This document shows positions 19,123-31,633 of a DNA stretch of 64,000 bases, piece by piece. The stretch comes from Craterostigma plantagineum. Its lineage: Eukaryota > Streptophyta > Magnoliopsida > Lamiales > Linderniaceae. The first letter of the stretch is position 1. Each line of letters opens with the position of its first letter. Under the pieces are notes generated by a model. It did no database searches and was not told the DNA's origin. It worked only from the letters and a program-made list of their open reading frames with translations. A program made the position numbers and the translations under genes. The DNA is taken from contig JAPQWV010000005.1 of the NCBI GenBank assembly GCA_027422505.1, positions 8,685,501 through 8,749,500 on the forward strand, written 5' to 3'.

Positions 19123-22100
19123 GGGTTAATTAACGTTCAGGCCCTAGTAAGATATTTAAGTTTGGGTTCAGGCCCCAATATAATTTGGTTTAGGATAAAG
19201 GACCTACTTTTCAGAAAATTCAGTGGAAACTACCTAAAAGCTACGAAAAGACATAATTATCCCTGATATATGCGAAATTTACCACAGAATACCTAAATGA
19301 TCCGATTACAGTTGTCGAAATAATTATAACAGTTTTGGGCTGAAAAAAACACTTATATTCATTTGGATAACAAATTGTCTGTATTGAGTACAATATCGCA
19401 TATAGTTAGTAACAACTTTATTAATTATAATACCAATACTAATAAAACGAATAAATCAGAGAAAAATACATAAATGATGTGATAAGACATATTTAACACT
19501 ACATATGCCAAATCGACGAAAAATACCTGAATGATGCGATAACAAGTTTCGAAAAAATAATAACAGTTTCGCATCGATCTCTCCCAACACGCGACGCATC
19601 GATCGAAACGAGATTTCACGTTCAGATCCGAACAGATCTCCACGATTATGATGATATAAGGTGAAATTATCGTTAATTTGATCATAAGTGTTGATAAGTT
19701 TCGGATATTAGTGACGTTAATTGTGAGAAAATAAATGTTGCCTGTATAGCAGAAAATACCACGTTTCTTTTAGTAAATAACAAATGACGCCGCAAAAGTA
19801 ACACATAATTCAAAAACAATAACGATTCCTGCAATAACACATTCCTTACACTCAAGCGTTTGAATGAAAAAATTCACTTTCCAAATCCGACCCAATCTCG
19901 ACGTTACCAACAGCACAAAGTTGTATCGGCTTCAATTTTTCATGGGTATTCATAATCAAAGAGAATTTTCAAAGTTCATAAAGCACGAATGCTCCAAACA
20001 TAATTCAGAATTTCATTTAATACGGTGAAATCTCGACTTTAATGACCGGAATAATGTAAATTTGACACAATTTCATCATGGCCTTAGTTATCGACGACAA
20101 TTATTGATGTTAATCATGGAATAACGAAGAATTTTGATGAGATCTAAGCGGTAAACGTTTGCTAATTAAAATGGTTACTGACTAACACTTCATGCTTTAT
20201 GCGTAACAATTCGTGGAATAATAATACCATATTTCTTGATATTTATAACCAATATATCCGCAACGAACATATAATGAGAAAATAATAACGACTCGTCACC
20301 CGTAAATAACACGTGTACCCAAGTAAAGGCAAAGAGAAATAGATCGTAAAAAAAATTCGACATCCAAATAAAATTGAAACCGCTTGAATCTCCGACGTAA
20401 ATGACACAGTAAGGTTTCTCATGTAAATAACGAAAAAAATCTGAAATTTATCATGGAATAATGTGATTAATACTTGTTGAAAAACAGGTGAATCTCAACT
20501 TTAATGAACTAATAAGGTAAATTCGACTAAGTTTGATCACGAGTCATTTTAATTGAATGAGATTATTAATGTTGATAATGTGATAACGAAGAATTTTGAT
20601 GAGACCTAATATTGGAACGTTTGTCAATCAAAAAGTTGGTTGGCAACACTTCATTTATTCTGAGTAAAAATTCACGCATTCTGGGTAACAATTAACGCAT
20701 TCTGGGTAACACATCAATAAGAACATTCTAGAAGGTTCATGATTGTCAGAGATATTAACTTAATATTACCACATTGCCTGCAAATAATACCAATATGCGA
20801 AGTTTATAACAAATTTGTAGCTACAAGTACCACATAATAGCTAATCAATACCACATTACTATTTCGATTAATTTCGTTCATAAATTCATTTCGTTCGGAT
20901 ATATAATATTGACATTCATGGAAATAGATGATATGATGAAGCTAAATCACAAAATTTCTTTAAAAGACACGTTTTGCGAATGTTGATATCAATATGTGAA
21001 AGTTGAGATAAAATATCATGTAAAAATATAGCTCTTCCTTCACAACGTACACTAGTATCTCTTTTAATGAGACATAACGTTACGAATTTTATCACAAACG
21101 TATTCAAAGTTCAAAATCAAACCACAAATATCATTTTATATGTCGTAAATCTGTATTTTATACATTCTCGAAGTTATTTGTTAAGGAATATTAACAGGAT
21201 GATTCGTTAACGTCACCAGTACCAGATTGCCCGCACGTAATACTACATGTTTGCTATAAAATAACAATATGAACCTATCGAATAACGTGTTTACAAATAA
21301 TGATACCACATAACAGGTTTTCAGTACCATATTACTAATCCGATTAATTTCGTTCATAAATGCACATTGCTCGAGATTTACAAGATTAACATCTTGAATG
21401 TATGATTTGATGCATTTATCACACCAAATTCCTTTAAAAGCTACATTGTTCGATTGAGGTGGATGATAGTGAATGTTCGAGGTCAATAGTTATTCAAAAC
21501 ATAAACTATTACTTTGTTCATTGAAACATCACATATGAATTTCAGCACTAATGCCATCAAAATTCAAAATTAAACCACAAATATCAGTTTATATGTCGTA
21601 AATCCTGAAACTTTAAGGGCAACCCTGAAACCTTAAACCTTAATCTCCATAAACACATAAGCTAAACCTTGGTGCGACAACTACAGCAATTTGTAACACA
21701 TAAAGAACTTTTAGTAACATATTTAACTAATGCATAACAGTTAAATAGTTATTAGTAACACATTTGCCCTGATTTAGCAATCCCGTCCAAAATCCCAACG
21801 TGGCATACATCCCGGCCAATTAACCCAATCAATCCACAAATCCCGCCCAAAATTTAGCAAGTTCAATAAATCCATCCAAACCCATCCAAAAGTAATATCC
21901 CACCCAATTAACCCGATCAATCCACAAATTCCGCCCAAAATTTAGCAAGTATAGTACAACTTCATGGCAATACAGTAATATTTATTGTTTATTTGGTGAC
22001 AAATCCTGTACTTTTAGTAACAGCCCGATAAAACAAGTAACGCTTTGATTTTACGTAGTAACAGTTTTAATGTCAAAAAATATCGAAACAGGCCTTCTAA

Positions 22101-23255
22101 AAGAACTTAGTTCGTAATATAACATTTCATATTATCCAAGTAACGCTTCCATTTGGTCATTTTTTTTGTTTGTGCATGGTAGGTTTGATATATTTTTGGT
22201 CAGTTTTTTCGTATGGTTTGGTTTGACATCTTTTGGTCACGCTTTTGGTCTGTGACACCAAATTAGGTTTCTGACTGTAATACCACTTGATGAAAATATA
22301 TTAACTTTTATTGTTTATTTAGTAACAATCCATGTATTTTTAGTAACACTTCCGATGTACCAAGTAACGGTTCTGTTTTATTTAGTAACACCACATCAAT
22401 ACTTATGAAAAACAAAAGTAGGACATAATATAACACTTCAAATGATTAAAGTAACGCTTCGATTTCATGTAGTAACAACTCCATGCCAAATTATCGGAAC
22501 AGCCTGCTAAAAAAATACCATATCAATACTTATGAAAACAAAAAGCAGATCAGAATATACCACTTTGGATATTCCAAGTAACGTTACTTTGTACATTTAT
22601 AACGTCAGAAAGTAAATTAGTAACAACAATGCATAAAATAGTAACACTTATTCCAGGAGAATCGATGCCTTCCATACGACCAGCTTCACACAACGTACGT
22701 TTACAAGTGATGAGGTGACGATTGTTTCAAATACACAGAGCCTATGAAACGTCCAAACTATGGGTACCTCGAATACACAAAGATTAGCTGCAATTACTAC
22801 GAAAATCTAGTTCGATTTGGCCAGTTTTCTCTCGAATTTGAAACCATATAAAAATTCATTAACATTCTTACATCGTACTTCATCAATAGCATAATAAATC
22901 CTACGTGACACGTCGAAATTGATTGGTTGATGGGGCAGTCGATTGTGCTCGATTCATTGTGAAAACTGGGTTTCGATTAGCCGAATAAATAAATACAAAT
23001 CTGTTAAAAACGTTTTACTATCGAAAAGTAACATATTATCGGTTTAATGTAACGCTTATGGTTATTATGGTAACAAGTCGTCGCATCACTGTAACATAAA
23101 TATGGCTTCGAATACCCCTTCAGAGAAGACTTTATGAAGGGCATTTTAGTCAAAATATAGTTTGGGTCTTTACCTGTAAATTTTTCAAAAAAAATTACTG
23201 ACAGGGCCTGATCACTAAGTTCAAACTTTTCTAGGGCCTGAAACGTAATTGTCCC
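19123..23255. mobile_element. MULE-2: non-autonomous Mutator-like element of 4.1 kb
   Basis: The 9-bp duplication TATTTACAA is perfect (19114-19122 and 23256-23264). The left end GGGTTAATTAACGTTCAGGCCC and the reversed right end GGGACAATTACGTTTCAGGCCC pair, and similarity continues for roughly 150 bp. There is no open frame of note and no captured gene that I recognise. The interior is AT-rich and filled with words of the type AGTAACAC, AGTAACGCTT and AATACCACAT, most in the same direction. It must depend on a transposase from elsewhere. Confidence 0.85.
21640..23100 (+). repeat. Dispersed AGTAACRCTT-like motif array inside MULE-2
   Basis: By eye about 20 copies of GTAAC followed by A/G and C/T-rich bases occur, for example near 21752, 22015, 22037, 22134, 22318, 22340, 22364, 22451, 22577, 22634 and 23040. 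Spacing is irregular (about 20-150 bp) and spacers differ, so this is motif enrichment, not a simple tandem repeat. Weaker AATAAC/GTAACA words continue on the left to about 19790. Confidence 0.6.
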
Positions 23256-23264
23256 TATTTACAA

Positions 23265-25612
23265 AGCCATAAAACACAGTCTTCGGATTTGGGCTTGGAA
23301 CTAACCGACCCACCACCACCAACGAAGCCCAATCTCGACAGACAAATGTTTCTTCTTTCAAAATAAATTAACCCTTTACTAATTTATATACAGTACTTTT
23401 TCACATACTATATGAGTGATCTTAAAATATAATTCTGTTATGTTTAATTTTGAGATTTGAGAAATGTAATTTTTAAGGATATAAGGGAAAGTAATGCGTT
23501 GGGGTATAATTACGATTAGGGGTGTTCATTATATGGGTGACCCGATTAACCCGCCCAAAACGTTTTGGTTACTCGGGTTGGTTTTCGGGTGAATGATCGG
23601 TTAATCGGGGGAACCGAATTAATTAAGTGGGTGAATGGTTTGGGGATTGGGCCTGGTCAAATATTTCGGGGCCCGCCCTCACATGGCCTTAATCACATAA
23701 TATTTTATGCTAGCATATTAAAATACGAAAAACAACGACGATTTAAAGGAAAGTGTTGTTGCGAACAACTAAAATAAAAGTACAAATCCATCCATTACAA
23801 TACACGAGTCATTACTCTGTCGCCTCGGTGTCTCCTGTCGTGTGAGCGAGCAATGCTTTCTCTTTGAACTCTTGGCCGTAAAAGTCGCCTATGATGGTCT
23901 TCGGCTCTCTCTTCCGATCTAAGTCATGGGTGGTGCGAGAGGTGGCTGCTTCGTGGGTTGGTGGTGAGCGTTGAAAGCTTTGAAGTTTACAGCTGCGTGT
24001 TTCGAATGACATTCCAGCATGGGTTATGAGGGAGCTGCCTGCATGATCGTGTAGGTGTATGTGGCCTTAGCTTACCCTTTTTTTTGTGTCCAGCGTATTA
24101 TCTAGCCTTTTCAACTCTCCCTTTTTGCGTGTTTTGAGATGCTTTTAAAGAACCCATTACAAGGTGAAGCCAAATTTCTTCATCTTTCTCTTTTGAGTTT
24201 CTATCATTGAATATAACTAAGAGTCACCCAACAAATTGAAAACTAAATGCCTTGAGCAATATATGCATGTGCGTGGGCTCCCTTCTCTTTTTTCCGGTCG
24301 TCAATTAGGATTACCTGCTCTTGATGTGTGTGATGTTATGTGTGTATTATAAAATATTGAAATTCCAAGCCAATTATTAGTTTTCAGCTTGGACTCATCA
24401 CGTCACTTTCAAGCTTGAGCAGCTTGCTTGCAATATTTTTTCTTTTTCAAATATGCCGCATATTGGCTCGTTTTAAGTGGTTAAACTCTACTGCGGTGAC
24501 GATACTGTAGGGAAGGTCCTGCGAAAAAATAGATCGACGCAAACGGGATAATTTATCCTGGAAGCGGAAGAACTGCTGAAACTACGCACTATCGTGCATG
24601 GTTTTCGGCTCGATTTCTTTGGCTTACTTCCGGTTTTACGCTCTTTTCTCTAATATCTATCAAGTACAAAATATAAACGTAAACGTAGGATATATTGAAT
24701 AAATTTGTATTGATAACTATCAATAGCACACTTTTACGGGTATCAAAGTAGCGTAAAATCCTAACATACCAAAAATCAATACAAATTATAAAATTATCGA
24801 GCGGTCCAAATCAAACTCGGTTGACCGAGCAATTCGCAAGTAGCTCGGCCGTTTTAACCCCTAGTTTGGAAAGAAAGAAGTAGCACGCAGCCTGTGAAGA
24901 GGCAAACCTTTCTTCTCCATTTTCATTTCCACCATTGAACTCGATTCAAAGCTTTCTGCCAGAGAAAAATCAAATCTCTCCCTCGTTCCCTCTTTACTAT
25001 TACCGTGGACAATTCCACCATAGAGAATATCAGAACTCGAGATTTAGGGACAAGGAAGTAGATTTGGAAAATATTCTGTTTGAGCTTAATCTTTATCTAC
25101 TGTAGAATGATGTTAATAATCTATTTGGAGCTTGATCATTTGGGGCTTGATCTTATCCAAATCTTTTTTTTCTTGTCTGAGTTGTATCTTTTTTCAACCT
25201 TCATTTTTTTATCTTGATGAAGAAGATGAAATATCATTTCCTAATTGAGTATTGCTTAATACATTTTCGGAGTCCATGTAATGTAGCATTTTATTTATAT
25301 TAAGCATTAAAAAATGGATGAGCTGAGCTAGTACATGAGCTTAGTAATTGGTTTTAAGAAAACGAGGAGCTTGTTAATTGGTTTTTAGAAACCCAAACCA
25401 ATTAACCCGAGAACCGAATAATCCGAGAACCAAACTAGTTAAGTGGTTTTGGAATATGATAATTTATTTAAGTAATGTAATTATAAACGAAGGTGTTAAA
25501 TCATAAATATTTTGACAGGCTAAATTGACAGTTTATAATTCCGCACGCTTAATATAATAGAATAGATAAGGAATTTACAAGATTGGTTCAATTCAAGCAT
25601 CGCAACGCTTCC
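23265..25612. other. Intergenic DNA with degenerate transposon ends
   Basis: 23516-23640 (AGGGGTGTTCATT, then GGGTGACCCGATTAACCCG) looks like one end of a hAT-type MITE. 24840-24865 ends in AACCCCTA, and 25385-25440 repeats AACCCGAGAACCGAA. I could not pair these ends or find a target duplication. The frames at 23565-23777 and 23812-24012 have no recognisable homologue. Confidence 0.35.
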
Positions 25613-25620
25613 CCCACGAT

Positions 25621-26646
25621 TAGAGGTGTTCAAACGGTTCGAAAAAACGTAACCGAACCGGCGGTCAACGGTTCGGTTAACTATGATCAACAGTAACGGT
25701 TCACACAGTAATCGAACCGTTATTTAATACGGTTCGGTTGCAGTTATCGAATTTTCTAACCTTAAACTGTCGGTTGTAACCGGCGGTTTACCAATAAATA
25801 AAAATAAAAACATTGAGTTCCTTGGCAGTTGGGCTTAAACCTTGGTCTGGCCTTGAGTTTTTTATAGTTATTTTCTATTTGTGTATTATATTATTGTTAT
25901 GATAGTTGCTTCTATGCTTCTTTTATTATTATTTTTTGTTTATTCTCAACCGTCAGGAAGCATTATGTGCATTTTTAGTATGTTTCCTGAGCATAATATT
26001 ACTTTATTTCGGCCTTTTGGGATTCATGTTACATCTTTTTTACAAATTTTATGCATTTTTAAAGAAGCTACCGAAGAAGTATCCGATATTATTCTTCATG
26101 TCCAATTTTGGGTGAGTGTATTATGCAAATGAAAAACTAAGTGGTTGAAAAATTTTTCTAGCATTCCCGAAATATTTTATGTTGCTAAGCTATTAGATCC
26201 TCAAATTCGTTTAGAAGGTTTAGAAAAAATGTTAAAAATTTATTATGATGGCTTGTTTGGTCCGAGAGAGGTATTTGGATTTGATATAGATTTTGAAATG
26301 CCGAAAGACCTAGCCCGAGCTTCGTCGCTAATGATATAATTAAGGTGTAAATGTGTTTTTTTTTCTAAGATGTAATGAAATTTTTTATATTATTAAATAA
26401 ATTTAATTTTCTTAGTTTATTTAAGTAATTTTTTCTTGGTTTCTTTTTTAAAATAAAATTTAAAAAATATATATATTTGAAACCGTAAACTCAGCGGGTC
26501 AAACCGTAACTGTAACCGGCAGTTACGGTTATAAACTGTAATCATAACTGTGGTTAAGCGGTTCGGTTACGGTTAGAGAATTTTACTAAACGTAAACCAG
26601 CGGTTCATAACCGTGAATCGTAGTCGTAACCGTTTGAACATGTCTA
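25621..26646. mobile_element. Short hAT element with transposase remnant
   Basis: The left end TAGAGGTGTTCAAACGGTT and reversed right end TAGACATGTTCAAACGGTT form inverted repeats. The flanks CCCACGAT (25613-25620) and CCCACGAC (26647-26654) match at 7 of 8, as expected for hAT. Many GGTTCGGTTA-like words fill both ends. Confidence 0.8.
26040..26338 (+). pseudogene. hAT transposase C-terminal fragment
   Basis: The frame around 26050-26110 reads FKEATEEVSD. After a break, 26145-26338 reads KNFSSIPEIFYVAKLLDPQ and LKIYYDGLFG. This is the order of the region before the dimerisation domain in plant hAT transposases (RICESLEEPER group). At least one frameshift or stop separates the pieces, and the N-terminal DNA-binding part is absent. 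Confidence 0.6.
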
Positions 26647-26654
26647 CCCACGAC

Positions 26655-27029
26655 TATCATCTTTTATGGCAGGGAATGTGTGAATGATACGCCATTTTCG
26701 TTGCTGAAGCAAATCGAAATGCCCAATGGACACGACGTTGCGTCCATTTGATAATGGGTCAAAGCAAAACTATTTTACTAACAGGAAAAAAGTTGCATCC
26801 TATGCGGCCCTAGCCCGCCTAAACTTGTCTCCATGTTTTCAGTAGATTAGAGGGGTTAGAATTAAATAAAGCAGATGTAGGATTTGGTTAAATGCTCAGT
26901 AATCCCGGGCGGTATCATCTGTACCATCTCCCCTGTCCCATTGTGTGTATCACATTGCAGAATTTATGAAAAAATAATTCTTATGAATATCGAAAACTTT
27001 ATCATTCCCCTATATATAGCTAATAACGG
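26655..27029. other. Intergenic DNA
   Basis: I see no gene. A short palindromic stretch AATGGACACGACGTTGCGTCCATT lies near 26725. Confidence 0.35.
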
Positions 27030-27480
27030 TCATTTTTTACAAACTTACATTTGTTTATAAAATAAAATTCAAAATACAAGTAAAATTGTAATTGAATTTA
27101 ATTAAATTAATACCATCTAAACTCTTGACAAATTTAACCTTTATTTATAAGATAAAATCAAAAATACGAGTAAAATTGTAATTGAATTTTACCATCTAAA
27201 CTCTTGACAAATCTACCCTTTATTTATAAAACAAAATTCAAACTACGGGTAAGATTAATTGAATTTTACCATCTAAACTCTTGACAAATTTACCCCTTAT
27301 TTATAAAATAAAATTCAAAATACGGGTAAAATTGTAATTAAATTTATAAACTTAATACCATCTAAACTCATCTACCAAACACATCCGACATCATCATTAA
27401 AATTAATCAACCAAACATGCCAAAATTTATTTAAAGCCAGTTAAAATTAATACCGTCTAAACTCATCCTTCCTACCAAAC
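27030..27480. repeat. About four ~75-bp tandem units ending in ACCAAACAC words
   Basis: A unit with TACCATCTAAACTC, TTGACAAAT, TTATTTATAAAATAAAATTC and GGTAAAATTGTAATT recurs at about 27050, 27135, 27200 and 27285. The block finishes with CTACCAAACACATCCGAC and a weak repeat of it. The 3' words resemble the GTTTGGTT-type MITEs at 229-880. Confidence 0.6.
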
Positions 27481-27848
27481 AGACCCGTGGTCGCTTCTTA
27501 TGCGGAATCCGTGCGTGGAAAAGTCGACGTAAAACTTCATTATCGCACCAAACAATTGTATTTTTACGCTCTTTCCCTTTTTTTCCACAATCGAATTTTG
27601 CAAACCAAACACATCCGAAATCAAAAACGTTAACAATTATTTTGGACAGCTAGAAGATAGCCAGCGTTGCAATTGACATATTTGAAATTAGGAGTACAAA
27701 TCTATTAAAAGGCCGCTTTTTCCTCTAGCGAACTAGGGTCGGCTCATCGTAATACCTAAAGCGAATTCTAAAATGAGGTCCTTTTTTGTTGACAAATTTT
27801 TTCGTATCAACGTAGGGCAATCATTCTCATTTATATGTGCTTTTGAAC
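27481..27848. other. Intergenic DNA with ACCAAACACATCCG flanks
   Basis: AACCAAACACATCCGA appears again near 27603, suggesting another MITE end. No gene is seen. Confidence 0.3.
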
Positions 27849-28387
27849 TAGGCTAGCCAATGGAGCGCGGCAGGGGTGGGGGACTAATCCCCAACCCCAC
27901 CCCAACACATGTCGGAGAATCCCGTTATCCCGCCCCATCCCCGCTAAGCAAACGGGGAAAATATTTATCCTCGTTCCCTTCCCCATGAGCTTTCGAGGTG
28001 TTTTCCCCAAGTAGACTGCATCACATTATTTTATATTGTTATTGCAATGGTGGACCGACGGATAAGTTTAAACTTATTTGTCGTGATATTCTCGTATGAA
28101 TCTATACGAGTGAGTAAAAGTTAAGATATATGTTTCTAAAAATCGTATCAAACGTACGACGTATGATTGAAAAAATAAAATATATTACAATTTTTAATAC
28201 TAATATGGATAGATTAATAACTTACATAACGGATCCTCAAGAGGAACAGGGCGGGGGATCCTCATTCCCGCCCCATCACCGCCAACGGGGAGAAAATTTT
28301 CCCTGTCGCTACCCACAGGGAATTCCCAACCCCATTCAGGGCAGATCCCCACGGGATGGGGAATCCCCTCCCCCATTGCCAAGCCTA
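27849..28387. mobile_element. GC-rich-ended hAT-type MITE
   Basis: The left end TAGGCTAGCCAATGG and reversed right end TAGGCTTGGCAATGG are inverted repeats. Both lead into G/C runs that fold on each other (GGGGGACTAATCCCC, GGGATGGGGAATCCCC). The flanks TTTTGAAC and CTTGGAAC match at 6 of 8. No transposase is present; translated frames of the GC-rich ends are artefacts. Confidence 0.65.
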
Positions 28388-28395
28388 CTTGGAAC

Positions 28396-29000
28396 CACAT
28401 GAGTTATAATGCTTAAAGTTTATCGAAGTTGAAGTTAATTTTTTTAAAAAAAACCAACTTTTTTTTCTTAGTGGAATATTTTGCATAACAATCTCAAACA
28501 TTTTTTTTTATAATAGTTTGCAAAACATTTTTTTTGCGGAAGTAACAATCGATGATTCGTCAAATCTTAAATGCAATTTACTCATACTGAAAAAATTGGG
28601 CCCTTATATGGAATTTACACATATGGGAAAAAATGGGCCCTTTTAGTATAATTAATATTTCAATAAGAGTATTTTGCAAATAACAATACTTTTTACATTT
28701 TAGTTCTTAAAATAATCCAGCCACATTAATATCTAGACTCTCTCATGTATTCATAAATTTTCGAGTAACTTGGATCTATTACTCTTTCCTTCTTAATAGA
28801 ATATTTTATTGATCTCGAATTTTTATTACTATTTATTATTGTCATACAATAATTTCAAGCAATGAAAAATAAGCGATGGACTTTTTAACTAACTAAATTT
28901 TATTTATATGATATACTTCTAATTTTGGGCCCTAAAGTTCTCGGGGCCTAAAGCCTTTCTTCACTTGCTTTACCCAAAAATGGGGTTTTTAATAAAAATA
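28396..29000. other. AT-rich intergenic DNA
   Basis: GGGCCC words at 28605 and 28635 lie in a short direct repeat (TGGGCCCTTATATGGA and ATGGGCCCTTTTAG). No gene is seen. Confidence 0.35.
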
Positions 29001-29004
29001 ATGT

Positions 29005-30000
29005 TATTTTTGGATATTTATAAACTAGGGTGATTTTGTATAATTTTAACCGCGCAAATCGCAACCAATAAACACGACGTCGTGGCAAATGGATGCGATG
29101 GTCTTAGCAGCACATTTAAAAATCTTTTTGACTCAAATGACCTCCATTAATTGACGCATAAATTAAAATCAACGTACTTTAAACTCACATCATTTTATTA
29201 ACGAATAAATTGAATCATCATTATTTATACATGAACCGGAGATTACATTAATGTTAAATGTACTTAAACTACAGATAACGACAGGCGGCATCAATAGCAT
29301 AGAAAATTTAAATCCACTCATACATAGATAACAACACAACTTAAGAAGGGCGAAGCAACTTCCTCCACGACCTCTTTGATGTTGTCCTGATAGGGGTGAA
29401 AGATGAGTCGAGCTTGAGAGCCGGCTCGACAAAAGCTCATGAGCTCAAGCTCGAGCTCGGACATAAGAGCCCGAAAGCTCGTGAACAGACCCACGAGCTT
29501 TTTTTATTTTATTTTATTTTTTATTAATTTATTAATGCTTTATTATTATTTTATTGAAAAGTTCGAGCTCGACCCCTGAAAATGAGACAAGCTCGGCTCA
29601 TTTCAACCCTTAGTCTTTGACTTGAGCCATCATTTCGTTACGAATACTAGTTGTGCGAGGCCTACTCGGTCCGTTTCTGCCATGTCGGTCTTAAGTTGTG
29701 TTGTTAATTATGTGTTGATGAATTTAAGTTTTCTGTGTTATTGATATAGACTATCTTATTTGTGGTTTACGTATATTTAAGTTTAATGTAATTTTTTTAT
29801 TCATAATGGTAATTCTATTTATGCGTTAAAATGATGGGCATTTGAGTCGAAACTCAAGAAAAAAAGACTTTTAACTGGGCTGCTAAGACCACTGGCATCC
29901 ATTAGATGCGACGTCTCATCAATGGGCCACGACGTCGTGTTCATTGGTTTTGTTAAAATTTTGCAAAATCACGGCTATATATTATTAATATCCAAAAAAA
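29005..30000. mobile_element. Inverted-repeat element with ~175-bp arms and a 12-bp palindrome
   Basis: The left arm from TTTTTGGATATTTATA and the reversed right arm from TTTTTGGATATTAATA pair over about 175 bp. They share TGATTTTG, AATTTTAAC, CACGACGTCGTGG, GGTCTTAGCAGC and GACTCAAATG. Each arm contains the perfect palindrome CACGACGTCGTG. No clear target duplication was found. It contains a nested MITE at 29391-29612 and no transposase. Confidence 0.65.
29391..29612. mobile_element. Nested MITE with AGCTCGAGCT words
   Basis: The left end TAGGGGTGAAAGATGAGTCG and reversed right end TAAGGGTTGAAATGAGCCG pair. Inside are GAGCTC and CGAGCTCG words and a T/A-rich centre. The end sequence is of the common plant hAT MITE type. 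The target duplication is not convincing. Confidence 0.55.
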
Positions 30001-31633
30001 AAGTAGTTCCCGGCAGATGACTCATTAGCAGCTTCTGGTACCCTCTATAAGCGAGTGTGTAGCTTCGAAGACTTTACAATGCGATATGTTCGGCTAATCC
30101 TCGGAGATTTTGAATGTAGTTTATGAGGATGGTTCTTACCATTTTGGTGCGAGGGGATGCATATGAGATTGACGACGATATGTTGATGGAGTTAGGGCTT
30201 TCCGAGGCTTTATTTTGGGGTTTATTTCGACTCACAGAGCCACAACGTTAGAATTCAGTAATTGGCATCTGCAGCAGTATTATCGTTTATTTTTACTGGC
30301 ATTTCAACATTTTTATGATGGATGACGACGAGGGCAGTTTCATAGGTATATTTGATTAATCTAAGCAATCATATACCCTTTTGCCTTAATCATTTACTTG
30401 TCCCTTCTCTTTCTTGTACGAACGTTGCCTCAGTGTTGTGTTTTCTGTGTGGCCTTGAGAAATCGACCGATGATGAACCAACATATTCTTGCACGTCTGC
30501 AGTGTATATAGTATTGAGAATTAGCTGAAAAGGGTTGAGAGTGTATATAGTATTAAGAATTAGCTGAAAAGGGTTGAGAGAAAATGAATTGATTAATTGT
30601 TTTGAGGAGGTTAGTTCCATGAGAGAGGAGAGGGATACAATCTCTCTCTGTTTGTTTCCAGCCTGTAATAAGTGCCCACATGTACTCTCACCTACTCATT
30701 TACCAGACCACCATCACCCTTTTATGGAAGTGTTGTTTAGTGAAGAATCTTTTCCAATAGTGGAAACAAAGTCCAAGCCTTGGGTGTTTATTATATATTT
30801 GACAGCAATTATAACTCTCATTTCCAATGCTTTCTCAAGTTAATAAATAACACAATTATGTTGCTACGCAGGCCAGGCCAAGCACCACCACTAGTTCTCC
30901 ACGACACAAGTGATGGGCGCAAGGCATTTTATAATGCAAAGGAAAGATTTTTTTTAAGCTGATGATGGGGCAAGTAAGTATTCAGCTGCACTCACTAACC
31001 TTGTTCTCTTAAGGTTTATGTTGTCATTATTTTATATGCGGTGTACAGCTAGAGAGACTGTACCTTTTCTGTATTTGATCGGACAGATTTGTTTATTTGC
31101 TTGCCTTTTTTTATATATTATTTTTTCTAGGGTTTCTCTTGGTTGAATGCAATTAATAATCATCTGCAAAAGCGAACCCCACACAGACACGTTTATAGCC
31201 AATTATTCAGAGACATATTAAGGCTGTATTGGTTATCTTCTTCCCCTTCGCCTTATTTAAACCCATGTTCACTTTTTTCTTGTCATCTAACATGTTGTAT
31301 GTATAGAGAGCATCTCTGATATTTTCACCTGCTAGGCATTGTTTTTCAAGAACGCCCCATTAAATCTCTTCTCATATCTCCACTCAATCTTTTCTACAGG
31401 TTAATTCAAGGGGAAAAAGTTAATATCTTTTTCCCCGTAGATTCTCACAACTCGGGTGGTGTGTCCTGAATTATTCAGATTCCTTTTAAGCGATTGATTC
31501 TCATATCATCTGATCATCAGAAGTAGAAAAGAGAAAAACCACCCACTTTCATTTTGCTCTCTTCCTTCCTCAGTTAGTTCCTTAACCTCTTCTTTACCTT
31601 CCTTCCAGGGAAAGGGAGAGACAAAAGGCTTAA
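30001..31633 (+). other. Upstream region of the MYB gene
   Basis: No coding gene is recognised. A 39-bp tandem duplication lies at 30502-30540 and 30541-30579. The stretch 31300-31633 is CT-rich with many T runs and probably includes the 5' untranslated region. Small frames at 30390-30962 overlap each other and look non-coding. Confidence 0.4.
30502..30579 (+). repeat. 39-bp direct tandem duplication
   Basis: GTGTATATAGTATTGAGAAT and its continuation ending GGGTTGAGA occur twice in a row, with one base difference (TTGAG against TTAAG). Confidence 0.85.

Noticed and set aside
23516..24865. A single hAT element between the two AGGGG-type ends
   Set aside because: The ends do not pair well beyond a few bases and the flanks show no 8-bp duplication.
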